This document shows, piece after piece, positions 39,888 to 53,500 of a stretch of 64,000 nt of DNA. A program made the translations under genes and the position numbers. The notes below the pieces were generated by a model. It searched no databases and was not told the DNA's origin. It was given only the letters and a program-made list of their open reading frames with translations. This DNA is from Phymorhynchus buccinoides (lineage: Eukaryota > Mollusca > Gastropoda > Neogastropoda > Raphitomidae). Each line of letters opens with the position of its first letter. Position 1 is the first letter of the stretch. The stretch spans positions 12,340,570-12,404,569 of the forward strand of contig CM065706.1 of assembly GCA_017654935.2 (NCBI GenBank), written 5' to 3'.

Positions 39888-40323
39888 CGCTCATAAGAAA
39901 AATACCTAACTCAGAGTTAGGCAATTTTGCAGTAAGCGTGTATAGGACATCGGCTGACTGGTATCTATCATGACAGAAAGTACAAAAGCGCCTGGAAAAG
40001 CGGAAGTGATCACCATAGATACGTGGCAAATATGCCGTTCTCTTTTCTGACTTGGGTACGTTTGCACAAAGATGGCGGCGCCAAGTCCAGGTGAGATTGT
40101 CACAGTCAATTAAGCTTCGTTTTTGATAGACATTGACTTGCCTCTAGTTATGTATCATTTAGTTGTGGGTTTTTTATCACTCACGCTGTCAATCGATTGA
40201 GATCAGCAGATTGCATTTTTATAGAATTTTTTTTTATGTGTAAGTTCTTAATAAAATACTGAGACCTTTTATGCGTTTTTGTCAAAACACTGTAAAATGA
40301 GTTAGGCAATTATCTAATGAGCG
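39888..40323. mobile_element. TIR-bounded MITE in LINE-B (right arm)
   Basis: 436 bp, same ends as 16,833-17,266 in reverse orientation. Contains the intact promoter/first-exon-like stretch described separately. Confidence 0.7.
40000..40100 (+). promoter_or_regulatory. Promoter/first-exon-like stretch inside the MITE
   Basis: In 100 bp there is an ETS-like 'gcggaagtga' (40,000-40,009), a pyrimidine-rich initiator-like 'ttctcttttctgactt' (40,038-40,053), a YY1-like 'aagatggcggc' (40,070-40,080) whose ATG is in a strong context, and a consensus splice donor 'ccag|gtgag' (boundary 40,090/40,091). This arrangement is typical of TATA-less housekeeping promoters with a short coding first exon. It may be a captured host fragment; it may also be chance. 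Without an acceptor the frame ends at TAA near 40,110. Confidence 0.35.
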
Positions 40324-40943
40324 ATTATGTTGCTTGAAATGGACAGATCAGGAAAGGATTGTTGGATTTCCAAAGTCAGAGAAATGTTATGTCAAATGGG
40401 ATTTGGTTTCATTTGGTTACAACAGGGTGTTGGGGACGTTAAAAGCTTTTTGATTTTGTTAAAACTAAGACTTGTTGGCTGGTTTATTCAAGAGTGGACT
40501 GGCACACTTAGAGCCCGTGACAGGTATGATCATTACAGATAATTTAAAACAGTTTTTGAAAGAGAAAAATATATTTGTGATATGGATACATATTGTTTCA
40601 GAATAGCAATCTCTCAATTAAGATTAAACACCCTCCCATTAAATGGGAATACACACCGTTACATTGAATCAGCACAAAGTAGAAATAGTCCATACTGTAG
40701 ATCATTGGTTGAAAACTGTTTGTGTCCATTGTATTCAGATCTTCGTCAAAGGTTCTTAATAGAGTCGGTGCGTACGCAACATGATAATGTTGCTTTGAAG
40801 AATGGCGTATGGATGAGATTCGATCTTTTGATTGGATTGATGTTTGTTAGCTCAGAATTTGTAATATTTTAGCAGATAATGTTGGTGTAAATCATAATTG
40901 AATGAAATTTAGATCTTTGGGGTGGCTTTGATGGATTTCGTTA

Positions 40944-41098
40944 GCACAGGCTATTTCCTTGTCTGGCTACGAGACGGTCTCGTACTGAATGATGTCATTG
41001 ATGATGTCATAACTTTTGATGTCATAAGCCTGGGATGGTGGTTTTGGGCTTAGATAAGCCAGAAAGGATATATATCTCTAGACCATTTTCTCAGATTG
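40944..41098 (-). repeat. CRE-like dispersed repeat, right arm
   Basis: Reverse complement of 16,063-16,205, with all three TGACATCA motifs and the 'acgagacggtctcgt' end. Confidence 0.75.
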
Positions 41099-41758
41099 AG
41101 ATTAACAGATTTGTCTTAAACTTTATAATAAAAAAAATCGATAATTTCTGTTTTGATCTGGCAGTGAAGGAGCTGATAAGGTTGTTGCTATTGATGTACG
41201 AATAAGAGTTGGATATTTTGGTTGGTTCAGCGTTTATTAGCACAGATTACTCGATGGTTTAAATGTTGATCTGAATGGTATATAAGTAAAGTATGGATCT
41301 TTCTGATGGTTTTGATGATTATATACTAGCAAAGGTTATTTCACAATATTTGAACTGGTGTGGTTGATATGTGAACAATATTTGGAACTTTCGATTGGCC
41401 TTGATAACGTTTGTCAGCATGCATTATTTGAAATTGAAACAGATGATGTTGATGTGAATTATATAAACGAGTTCTGGATCTATTAGTTCGCTTTGCTGAT
41501 GTTTGAGGCATAGGTTATTTTATAATAATTAAACAATTAATGTTGACGCAAATGACGTATGAATTACATTTGGATCCTTTGCATAGACAGATAAGAGAGC
41601 ATGTAGGGCCATTTGGCACCCCCAGCTAGTCCGAGAACAATTTGGTGGGGTTTTTTTTCGGTTTTGCTTTTTACGTTTACCAGTGATGTGTTTCCCTTTC
41701 CTTCGAGATGTATTATATAGCCCATGGCCAATGTACATTAAAACATTTCAGTGTTCAG

Positions 41759-41845
<87 letters not shown>

Positions 41846-42223
41846 GGTATTTCTTGAATGATGGTCTTCTATTACATAGAGAAGGATGGGTAGGGGGTGG
41901 GGGCGATGCATTTTGTAGCGAGCCTGTGGTGTGGAAAACATTGTGTAGCGGCCAGAGAAGAAGCTTTATTTATGAGTGTACGTCCACCGAAGACGGAGTG
42001 TGGCTGTCCATGTGGTGGAGTAATCAAAAACGGTCACACACAATGTTTTCCTCTCTAGCTGATGCATTTGTACCGTAGTGTTTAAGTGCTTCGCCTGTTG
42101 GGATGATCCCTGGAGTCTTTTAGCCAGGGTGCGTCAATAACATTTCTGAGTGTTTTTCTGGTCTTGTGCTGGTATGATGCTTCATATTAAAATGTCTGAA
42201 AGGCTCTAATATGAAGTTAACTT
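41099..42223. other. Intergenic, no gene; (CT)n at 41,762-41,842
   Basis: Mirror of 14,929-16,062. Frames through the CT tract are not genes. Confidence 0.6.
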
Positions 42224-43231
42224 TCAGTTCACTTTCTTTCTCTCACAGAATATGCCATGAAACCCCCACACCATTCTGAAGAACTCTGCTCTGAACTTGC
42301 TGCCAGTCATGCAGTACAGGTAGAAGTTGATGCCATTGTTGCATTTCAACAGCACTTCACTAGTAAAGCTAAACACCCGGAATCGACCACTCTCAATTGG
42401 GTCATAGTAATTAACAATAAAGCCTTCAAATAGTTTATATAGAGACGCTGGTATTGTCAGAAGGAAAAAACAAATGTTTGCGGTAACCAAAGTGACCGTC
42501 AGTGAAGATACATTTTGCTGTCTGGAATCCTGGCTGGCTTGTTGTGTTGAAAGGCGTTGGTTCATTTTCAGAGATCTGATTATTGTCCACACAAGAACAC
42601 TGTTGCTGACTGTCAGTAGTACAAACGGTAAGAAACAAAACTGAAGCAGACGAATCCAGGATTCTAGTGCATAAACGAACCACCCATACAACCCCGATTT
42701 AGGTAGATTGCACGACCTTCCATTGATGTAATATCCATACAGATAATGAGCGTTCACCAGAGTGAGAACGGTGATGACTACACCTGCAGCAGCTCGTGAC
42801 TTTCTCTTGGTCCACACAGCACCGACACGAAGTGGCCACAGCACAGAGGCAGCTCTGAGCATGGTGAGTGACACCAGCATCCAGGATGACAGAGGTGTGG
42901 CTACTTGAACCAGGAACCTATAAACCATGCACTGCCAGGTGCCCTGCCTTTTAAAAACTGTAAACCTAACCATGTACCAGAGGAAGTTCTGCAACGGAGT
43001 TATCAACTGAAACTGGTCGGACACGGCCAGAATGATGAAGAAAACACTGGACGTGGATGAAGGAAGACGAATCATGATCAGAATGATCATCACATTTCCG
43101 AACATCCCAAAGACAACAACGATAGGATTACTGATGTCATAGAGAAGGTAAGCCAGGTTTAGATAGGGTTGATATAAATCAGTATACGTAGTCCGTTTAA
43201 AACGGTCTAAGTGGATCATTGTGCGGGTCAT
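42224..43231 (-). CDS. GPCR-B': intronless class-A receptor, 335 aa (right arm)
   Basis: Landmarks are identical to GPCR-B1 (G45-N46, D72, C101, M-L-R126, C174, P261, N-F-Y-L-Y). The ATG at 43,231-43,229 is used; the in-frame codon 24 bp upstream is TTG. It differs from B1 at four residues: RATYT to RTTYT, YAVESW to YALESW, QQKVSS to QQNVSS, and MVRGF to MVWGF. It differs from B2 at over 20 residues. The gene is intact. Its flanks, by contrast, are a patchwork of B1-like and B2-like sequence. Confidence 0.9.
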   Translation of the reverse strand: MTRTMIHLDRFKRTTYTDLYQPYLNLAYLLYDISNPIVVVFGMFGNVMIILIMIRLPSSTSSVFFIILAVSDQFQLITPLQNFLWYMVRFTVFKRQGTWQCMVYRFLVQVATPLSSWMLVSLTMLRAASVLWPLRVGAVWTKRKSRAAAGVVITVLTLVNAHYLYGYYINGRSCNLPKSGLYGWFVYALESWIRLLQFCFLPFVLLTVSNSVLVWTIIRSLKMNQRLSTQQASQDSRQQNVSSLTVTLVTANICFFLLTIPASLYKLFEGFIVNYYDPIESGRFRVFSFTSEVLLKCNNGINFYLYCMTGSKFRAEFFRMVWGFHGIFCERKKVN

Positions 43232-45325
43232 TTTGAAGTCCAAGGAACTGAGCAATCTTGTATATTAGTAACCACACTTACGGTTACGACTCTCAATATC
43301 AAAAGTCTGCTTCTTTCAGTTTTATGAAACAAATCCTAGACTGGTCCTTTTCCAAAAATGACAGAATGTTGCTTCGCATGGAATATTTTCAAACATTTTA
43401 GGGGAGGGGGTGACTAAAGTACAATACAGCCAGGAACTCAGGGTAGCTGCATTCAGTTCAGTTACTAAAGTTTAAACTGTATAACAGATAACACATAAAA
43501 TCTCTTTCACAATAGATATTATGTACTGTAATTAAGATGTCACAGACATATGTTTTTCACAAAAATAGCGGTAATGCATGTGATTTTGACTAGCAACCAT
43601 CACTTTTCTTTCTAAAGTGAGATGGTAATAACAACAAAGGATTTGAAAAGAATCAGTCAGATAGTCATGACATGTAAGCTAATACTTTTTCAAAAATGTT
43701 GACCACCATAGTTAAGAATCAATAAAGATAGTCATGACATTGCTGCTAATATAATATCGTAAGCCACTATTTTTTCAGAAATGTTGACCACCATAGCTAA
43801 GCATCGGCAACATGACATGGTATATTAGGGGAAATGCTGCAGAGTAGGGACAAAATTAAGATCAGATTGTGGTCATGTACGGTAAAAAGACTGGAATGGT
43901 TAAAAAAAAAAAACCATTCAAATGAACTATTGGGGTACACCTAAACATTGTTGACTTGTTCCATAATTGACGGTTTTTGTTATTTGATTGTAAGTTATGC
44001 AGCATATTGTTGCTATTGTTATAATATTATCAACAGCTATGTCAACAATACATTCAATATTGTTATTATGTGTGCTTTTTGTGTGTGTTCTGTTATTACA
44101 TAAACCTTTTTTCCATACCGTTTGTTGTAGATGTGTCTCCGTCATTCATTCTTCCATTTTGTTTTAACAACATCAAAGAGTGTATATTGTATATCGTAAT
44201 AGTATTGGTTCTATGTGCTACTAAAATAATTATCAGGCTATGGTCATTCATCTGATAAGGTAAAACCGAAGCATTTGAAGGCACTTGACTATTTTCAGTG
44301 TTGTCCCTCTCATTCTGATTTCAGATTTGATGCCTTGAGTACTGTTGGAGTGTTGGTTGCGAGTTTAGTGTTCTAATGTGCTGAAAATAAGGTTCTTTCT
44401 CCAGAGCAAGCTTTTATTTTCTCTTTAATCCGTAAGACCAACAACATTATTTGCATCAACATTTGGATCAGGTTCTTTCTACCAAATTACCTACTTTCAT
44501 CTTGAACAACTTGAATGGTCATTTTTGATGAATAGCTTAGTTCATACTTTCTGTCTTTCTATTACCTTACTGTTTTGTAACAGTGATTTTAAGACATTTC
44601 AATATTTAAAAACAAAAGTACCACAGGTTTAATCGAGAGCTGGAAAAGTGGTAGATGATGTTCTAATTATAACTTTACCAGCAGAGTCAGCTTAAGGTTG
44701 AAAGAGTAGAAAAGGGTTTATACTGCTAGTTTTTTTGCATAATTGTAAAATTGTGATGGTGCATGGGAATAACAGACAGACACAAAATACCAATGTTCAA
44801 TTTATTGCATGTTTATGTCTGTCTTTATGTATCATACCAGTATCCACAACATGAAAGACAATTTTGAATTATTTGTTTGTTTGTTTCATTGTTTTTTTGT
44901 TTGTTTTTATCAAGACAATAGAAACAAAGAGGCAAAACAATGTTGTCTTCTTTGCGCGATATCTGCAAATGATCTGTCTCGAATGTCAAACTTCAAATGT
45001 TTGTAAGTTGAAAACTTGTCAAGATAACTCAATTATATTTTCTGTGTATTGACAAGGAGTATTCGCTCCATCTTGTCAAATAAACTTTCATTATGTCTGG
45101 TGTTCCCATGCACTATCACAATTGTAATTACATTTGAATACATTTTGTTATCTTCCTCTTTTCGTAACTTGTCGGTTCCAAGGCTTATAAAATTGTGGGT
45201 ACTTTCATGTTTTGAGAAAAAAAACACTCTTAGAATCACAATGTAACAATAATCAGTCAGTGATAACAGACTGCCAGCATACTGCAACTTCAGTCCGACG
45301 AAGAGCTATGCTCAAAACTGGTCAC
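43232..45325. other. AT-rich intergenic region between GPCR-B' and GPCR-A'
   Basis: Mirror of 11,817-13,920. The tandem unit around 'gttgaccaccatag' is at about 43,660-43,810. No supported gene. Confidence 0.6.
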
Positions 45326-45617
45326 GCAACAAGCTACCTCTAAGGATCCTGTACCATCCTTCAAAGGTCAGTGTCTATCAATAGGATCCAGCAGTCAGGC
45401 AACAAGCTACCTCTAAGGATCCTGTACCATCCTTCAAAGGTCAGTGTCTATCAATAGGATCCAGCAGTCAGGCAACACGCTACCTCTAAGGATCCTGTAC
45501 CATCCTTCAAAGGTCAGTGTCTATCAATAGGATCCAGCAGTCAGGCAACACGCTACCTCTAAGGATCCTGTACCATCATTCAAAGGTCAGTGTCTATCAA
45601 TAGGATCCAGCAGTCAC
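45326..45617 (-). repeat. 73-bp minisatellite, 4 units
   Basis: Exactly 4 x 73 bp, ending 26 bp from the stop codon of GPCR-A'. Two units fewer than in the left arm. Confidence 0.95.
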
Positions 45618-45642
45618 CACCTTGTTTCTTCACTGTTAGAAT

Positions 45643-46686
45643 CTATTTATTTTTAGTGCCGTGACACAAGGCACAAAACTCTTGAAGGATCTGTTGTAAC
45701 TCAGCTCTGACACTGCCAATAGTCAGACAGTACAGATAACAGGGGATAGCACTCTGGAAGTAGAACAGCATAAAACTGACATCTTCAAACACCCAGAACT
45801 GTCCGTTTTCAAGAGGATCATCCCAGTTTACATAACGATGATAGGTAATGGTGCATACGGTAAAAGGAGTTGTCAGGAGGACAAAACACACACTCTGTAC
45901 AATCAAGGTGACCGTCAATGAGGACACTTTCTGTTCGCTGGAATCCTGGCTGGTTTGTTGTAAGCGAAGACGCTTTCCTGTTGTGACAGATCTGACCAGT
46001 GACCACAACAGAACACTGTTGCTGATAATCAGCATTGCAAAAGGTGAGAAACAGATCTGAAACAGGCGAACCCAAAACAAGTACATTATTGATCGAGGCA
46101 CTTTGCAAAACCCTTCTGAAATGGAGGATTGTATAACAAGGTGGTAATTGAAGAGAGTAATAAGGATGACCACCATAGCGGCAGTAAATCGCGATTTTCC
46201 CTTGGTCCACACAGCACTGACATGACGTGGCCACAGCACAGAAGCAGCTCTGAGCATGGTGAGTGACACCAACATCCAGGACGACAGAACTGTCACCGTA
46301 GAGTACACAACTTCGTGCAAATTACACTGCCAGGAGCTACCAGCACTGAAGTATTGTACACCCAGTTTCCTGTAAAGCAAGCGAGCAAAAGGCGCCATTA
46401 TCAGCACCAACTGGTCGGACAGGACCAGGGTTTTGAAGAACACGCTAGACGTGGATGAAGGAAGACGAGACATGATCAGAATTAGCATGCAGTTCCCCCA
46501 AATCCCAGAAACAGACACAATGGGGTCACATATGTCCCTGATGAGATCAACCAGGTCCATGTAGGGCTGACGTCTATCATACCAAGCAGCATCCCGTTCA
46601 GAAAGGTCTGGTGTATCTGTTGGAAGCCTACTAGTCATTTCAAAGACTGGGTCACTAAAGGCAGCTGGAGTGTTTTCAATTATCAT
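45643..46686 (-). CDS. GPCR-A': intronless class-A receptor, 347 aa (right arm)
   Basis: Seven-helix receptor with the same landmarks as the left GPCR-A (G64-N65, D91, C121, M-L-R146, C194, P274, P-C-Y-L-Y). It differs at seven residues: 'LPSSTSSVFFK' for 'LPPSTSTVFVK' (three), YSTVTV for YSMVTV, WPRHV for WPLHV, and RLRLQQ for RLCVQQ (two). The first three lie within a 33-bp tract that resembles GPCR-B at the nucleotide level. The gene is intact with an ATG at 46,686. Ligand unknown. Confidence 0.9.
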   Translation of the reverse strand: MIIENTPAAFSDPVFEMTSRLPTDTPDLSERDAAWYDRRQPYMDLVDLIRDICDPIVSVSGIWGNCMLILIMSRLPSSTSSVFFKTLVLSDQLVLIMAPFARLLYRKLGVQYFSAGSSWQCNLHEVVYSTVTVLSSWMLVSLTMLRAASVLWPRHVSAVWTKGKSRFTAAMVVILITLFNYHLVIQSSISEGFCKVPRSIMYLFWVRLFQICFSPFAMLIISNSVLLWSLVRSVTTGKRLRLQQTSQDSSEQKVSSLTVTLIVQSVCFVLLTTPFTVCTITYHRYVNWDDPLENGQFWVFEDVSFMLFYFQSAIPCYLYCLTIGSVRAELQQILQEFCALCHGTKNK

Positions 46687-47019
46687 TGCGGGGCTTGATT
46701 TGCTATTCCTGGCCGGTTTATTGTGTGAGCATTAGTAAATACAAACCGTATAAGGCATTGCACATATCATCTAATGACAGCAACAACCATGTAAGCTTAT
46801 CTCCAAAATGACCATTTTGAGAAATCCTCAATTTTGAAATGCTTAAACGTTTGCAGGGAAAAAAACCACGTTATGCTTAAACATACACACATTCGATGAT
46901 TAGGGAAATGCAGAAGTGTTTTAATCATCACTGCAAATATAGGGAAACAGCCAAAATAAGCAATTAAAGTTTATAGATTGATGTTGCTTCAGGAAAAGTT
47001 GATAGAGGGTTCTGTGCCT
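46687..47019. other. Upstream region of GPCR-A'
   Basis: Mirror of 9,963-10,310. No promoter element can be called with confidence. Confidence 0.4.
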
Positions 47020-47337
47020 TTACGCCAGCTCAGGATTAGCCTTAGGTAGGTTGTTGGGTGATGAAAAGTGATGGTCCCTTGTGATAAGAGAGCTATTGGC
47101 AACAGGCCTTAACCCTTCAAGGCATCGCTGTCTGAGGCAAACAACATTACTGGCCATGGGGTTGCCTAGAAAAACATATATACAAATAAAATATTCAACA
47201 ACACTCATCACAGTCTGTGCTTCAGTTTCAACAATCCTACTGATTGATCCAAGTTTACTTTTCACCTTGAGCTCGCAGTTACGGGCATTAACATCGGAAG
47301 TACTAGTTCCCTTATTACTATCATTGTTAATGAAAGC
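47020..47337 (-). CDS. Exon-like open frame of unknown function (right arm)
   Basis: Mirror of 9,645-9,962 with the same stop and the same 'PNNLPKANPELA' end. Differences are concentrated just before the acceptor-like 'ctag' site. The short inverted repeat that flanks it in the left arm is also visible at about 46,770-46,795 and 47,940-47,965. Not recognised. Confidence 0.3.
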   Translation of the reverse strand, partial: AFINNDSNKGTSTSDVNARNCELKVKSKLGSISRIVETEAQTVMSVVEYFICIYVFLGNPMASNVVCLRQRCLEGLRPVANSSLITRDHHFSSPNNLPKANPELA

Positions 47338-48518
<1,181 letters not shown>

Positions 48519-50682
48519 ATGGCATTTGATGGCTCATTTAAAATTTGTTCATTAAATTGTAATGGCTTAAATAACAGTAAAAAAAAGACCAGATGTTTTT
48601 GATTTTTTAAGAAAAAAAGAGGCTCATATTTAATGTCTTCAAGAGACACATTTAAAGGAAGATTCGGAGCTAGTAGGGGTTATAATGTATGGTTGTGTGG
48701 TTCAGAATCAAACAAGAATGGCATGGCTGTGTGTTTTAATAATAATTTTGAGTACAAAATGCATGATGTTGCTAGAGACCAGCATGGGTGTTTCATTGTA
48801 ATGAATATTGAATTCTTAAAAAAACCTTTTTACTTTGGTGAATCTGTGGTGGAGACAACCCTGCATGTTTTTATAGAGTTTGCGAACACATTGAACGCAT
48901 TGGCAACCAACATGTTATTGTCACTGGAGATTGGAATTGCGCTCTGAATATGAAAATAGATGCTCAAAATTACACCAGTGTTCTAAATCGTCCTAGAACT
49001 CGGGCAAAAATTAATGATATAATTAACTATTTCAAACAAGCCAGGCTCGATTACTTTATGATAATGGACGATTTATTGACATAAATTAATTATGTTTGTA
49101 TAGATCTAGGATATAGGTCAGATCATTCTGTGGTCACTTTGCTTTTAGAACAAGAACAGTTCAAACGTGATCGACCCTTTTGGAAATTTAGCAATAGTTT
49201 ACTAAAAGATAAGCAGTATGTTTTATCAATTAAAACAGTCATTGGCGATGTCAAAAAGCAATATGCTTTACTTGTTTACAATCTGGATAATATTGATGAT
49301 ATTAGCAATGAAGATTTGTTTTTCCAAATTAATGATCAACTGAATTGCAAGAAATCAGAGATCACAAAATTGAAGGTGTGGCAATGCGTTCAATGCTGGT
49401 TAAATCAGACAAAAAAAGTAAACCAATATTTTATGACCTATAAACATTTTTATGAAACTTTATACAATTTTAGTGATGTAACTGATGTAAATATCTCTGA
49501 AGAACTTCCTGATGCTCCAGTATTTTCTGATGAGGAGAGTGATTCAATGGAGGGGTTGATCTCTATTGAAGAAAGGCGGCTACTGCATTGAAACACATGA
49601 AGAATTTCAAAAGCCCTGGGCCCGATGGGTTTACTGTAGAATTAAAAAAAAATTATTTGTTGACATTGGTGTTTTCCTTGTGTGCTCAATCAATGAAGGG
49701 TTTGCTAAAGGTCAGTTATCCATTACCCAGCGACAAGGAACAATAACATGCATTCCCAAAGAGGGAAAATCTAAAAGATTTATTAAAAATTGGTGACCCA
49801 TCTCTCTGTTGAACACCACATATAAAGTTGCATCTGCTTGTATAGCGAATCGTCTTAAGAGTGTCCTTCCAAATATTATGCATGAAAGTGAAACGGGATT
49901 TCTAAAGGGTAGATTTCTTTGGGAAAATATTAGGTTAATGTATGACATGTTATTGTACACTGAAAAAGAGTTTTTAATTGACTTTCAGAAGGCGTTTGAT
50001 AGTATCTCTTGGTCATTCCTGCACAAATGTCTTAATGTTTTTCAATTTTGGAGCAGATATAATATAGTGGACTAAAACGTTTTATTCTCAAATTTCTACC
50101 TGTATTTCAGTAAATGGTCAATATTCCCCATAGTTTTCAATACAGAGAGGGGTCAGGCAGGGGGACCCAGTCTCTACTTACTTATACCTAATTTGTGATG
50201 AGGTCCTGTCACTAATGATTCGCTCTAATGAGCATATTAAAGGGATTAAAGTTAATAACAAAGAGACTTTGTTGTCGCAATTTGCTGACGACACTAGTTT
50301 ATGTTTAGATGGTTCTGAGAGATCATTCAATGAGGTGGTATCTGTTCTTACAAAACTTTTCACATTTCTGGCTTCAAAATCTATTTTAATAAATCACAAG
50401 TGGTATGGTTGGGAAGTAGAAAGAACTGTGGAATTAGATATATGAGGGATAAGAATTTTGTCTGGGACCCTGGCACGTTCAAAATGTTAGGCATCAAGTT
50501 TTCTATGAACACTGATAACACTGTACAGATTAATTTTGAGGATAAACTCTTTGCGATCAAAAAGGTCCTAGCTTCATGGAAGAAACAACATATCACCCCT
50601 TTTGGTAAGATTATAGTCATCAAAACTCTGGAATTCTCTAAAATTATTCACCTATTGATTTACTTGACGGACCCACTTGAGG

Positions 50683-51640
50683 AGTGAGATATTGCTTTTA
50701 TCCTATCTCAAGTGGCTTGCTGTTTATCACACGAGGTCGGAGACCGAGGGTGATAAACAGCAAGCCACGAGAGATAGGATAAAAGCAATATCTCACTCAC
50801 AAATCCTAATAACGGATATATACCGATATTTTACCTCTTTCAGATGATAATCAAACACGCAACGAAGAAGCGAGACGGCCATGCATGCAGATCTAAAATA
50901 ATACTAACCACTTCACCGTAGCAAGAAAATCCCACTCATCCACAAATAATATAGTTCTCCAAGTTAGAAAGTCGTGAGCTATTTTGATCTTGTTCATTGA
51001 TACATTATGAAAGGAAACTGATTATTAATCGAAACATGAACCTACTGGAATTTGCTGTATAAAAAAATAGCCTTTACAGTGACATATTCGTTTTACACTG
51101 CAATCACAGGCCATAGTTATTGTCATTTCGCCAATGACGAACTTTCAATGATGACGTAATTTCAGTGATTGCGTAAGTTCACTAAGATGACGTGTTTTGG
51201 TGTCCTGCTCAGAAGGCGCTATTTGCAGTGACACTACCTTGAGATAAGGTTACTGGCCGCTATTTTTATCATTTGCAATTTCACTAAAAGTTACTATTCA
51301 CAATTTTTTTTTCAATGTAAAATGTTCATCAGAAACAACCTTTTGCATTTATCGGGTTAAGGCACAGGGTTAGGAGTATGTTTGGGCTTTTTGTTTTACT
51401 AAACATCACTTGATGCAAATAAAGAAAATATGGTTTGAGTACTGCAGATAGTCGCATGCGAGTGTATGAGAATGATAATGATATGTCAAGATAAATAACT
51501 GTGACGTCAAGTTTCTAATAGCAACGGTGTATTCTTACACGCGTTTACACTAAGCCTATGGGCTAATATACGCAAATGATATGTCAAGACATTGTTTTAT
51601 ATCACATGCTTCCAGGCCTCTTTAGCGCTACTTGAAGATC
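50683..51640. mobile_element. Non-coding insertion splitting LINE-A (right arm), with 115-bp hairpin at 50,683-50,797
   Basis: Mirror of 5,260-6,232. The LINE frame stops after 'TDPLEE' and resumes near 'YIIALEKELHTF'. The hairpin arms begin 'agtgagatattgctttta'. The right boundary is approximate. Confidence 0.6.
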
Positions 51641-53078
51641 GGTATATTATTGCTTTAGAGAAAGAATTGCATACTTTTGTGTGGAATGGCAAGCGAAGTA
51701 AAATTAAGAAGTCTGTGTTTCAAAAACAGTACTGCTAAGTTGGGTGAGGAGATTGATGTGCGACTCTGATTGGAGAGAATTTACAATCAATATGTACCCT
51801 AAGCTAGACACTATCAAAAACCTTGGAGCTGGATTTTCAAATGTTGTTATGAATGATGTCAATAATCCATTCTGGAAAGATGATATGAAACATTATAAGA
51901 AATTATGTTCAAAATGCTGTCACACCTCTGTACATGAGTTTATGGCTGAATGTATGCATGCTAATGTTAATATTGTAAGGAGTAAAAAAAGTTATTTATG
52001 TCCAAGACTGGTGTGAGTGTGGTATTTACTTCATAAAACATCTTATAAATGAAAATTGTAATTTAATGACATATTTTGAATTTTTGCTTAAATATCAAGG
52101 TATGCGAACCAACTTTCTCCTGTACAAAGTTATTTTAAATGCAATTCAAAACTTTTGCCAAAAACTAAATGTAGTCTTATCTACTTGATATAAACTCTTA
52201 CACCAAAAGCCTTGGTTCTGTATTAACAAAGACAACAAATGTGTTCAAAGCATTTGAATAAGGCCGTTCCTTCGGCGATTTATAAATGGAATAATATTTT
52301 TTTAAACTTAAACTGGAAGCACATTTTTCTTCAGTGTTATAAAGCTTCTATAGATGTGCAACTTAGGTGGTTTCAGCATAGACTTTTACATAGACTGCTT
52401 CCTACTCAGAGATATCTATTTCAATGCAAAATTGTTGACTCCCCAACCTGTAACTTTTGTGAAGCGGAGGAGCAAACAATTCCACACATATTATTTGATT
52501 GTATCATTGTGCAGAGGTTTTTGAGAAATCTGCAGTGTCTCCTAAAAGATAATTGTCAAATTGTGATAATTTGAATGTGGATAAGGAGTTGGTGTTGTTT
52601 GGCATGAAACCTAATGTGAAAACTATTAAAAGCATGGATTTCGTTCTGCTTTTTGCAAAATTCTACATTTACAAGAGTAAATTACAAAATGCCCGTCCTT
52701 ACTTGCAGATTGTTCTTATAATTTTTAAATATACACTTAATCAGGAGAAATATTTGGCCTTTTTGAATGACACTTTAAGACAGTTTGAGAAAAACTGGTT
52801 TCCCTATTCCCCGATTATTTCCTAGCTTCTTTTTCATTATATGACTGTGTACCACTGATTTAATGTGTTGATTATGTTATCACTTGTATTCTTGATAGTC
52901 TAAGATACAAAATTAAACCAAAATAACAAAAAGGAAACAATGTAGCCACACAATGATTATTTTTAAAGGTTCCATTCCTGTTGTAATGATCCATATTAAC
53001 TTCCATGTATTCTCTTCTCCAAATGTTTATAAGATGTAATTTATTGTTTTTGTTTATGTTAGCATGGTATGTGTATAG

Positions 53079-53270
<192 letters not shown>

Positions 53271-53500
53271 TTATGTGTTTGTGTGTGGTGTGTGTTAATC
53301 TATAATAATTGCTGGCCAGGTATATATTCAGTGTTAATCTTTATCTAATTTCCATCCTTACACTTGTGATTCTTCCCTATTGTTGTTAAAACCTAAACTT
53401 ATTCCTGGCTTATATTAGTAATAATGCTTGTGTATTCAATGTTCTGTGTGTTTCTTGAATTCTGTAAAATGAAAACAAATGTTCAATAAAATTTTAAAAA

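Larger units (their letters stand above)
38668..40874 (+). mobile_element. LINE-B copy in B' (right arm)
   Basis: Plus-strand polymerase pieces: 'AFVDFMKAFDSVRHGKL' and 'VGVRQGCVLSPTLY' at 38,999-39,289, 'LLYSSAIWGLNKLDNIEQIH' at 39,613-39,825, 'GFGFIWLQQGVGDVKSF' at 40,327-40,542 and 'ISQLRLNTLPLNGNTHRY' at 40,582-40,872. Interrupted by the MITE at 39,888-40,323. A remnant 'FADD'-like stretch is visible after a frameshift near 39,280-39,295. Broken and inactive. Confidence 0.85.
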
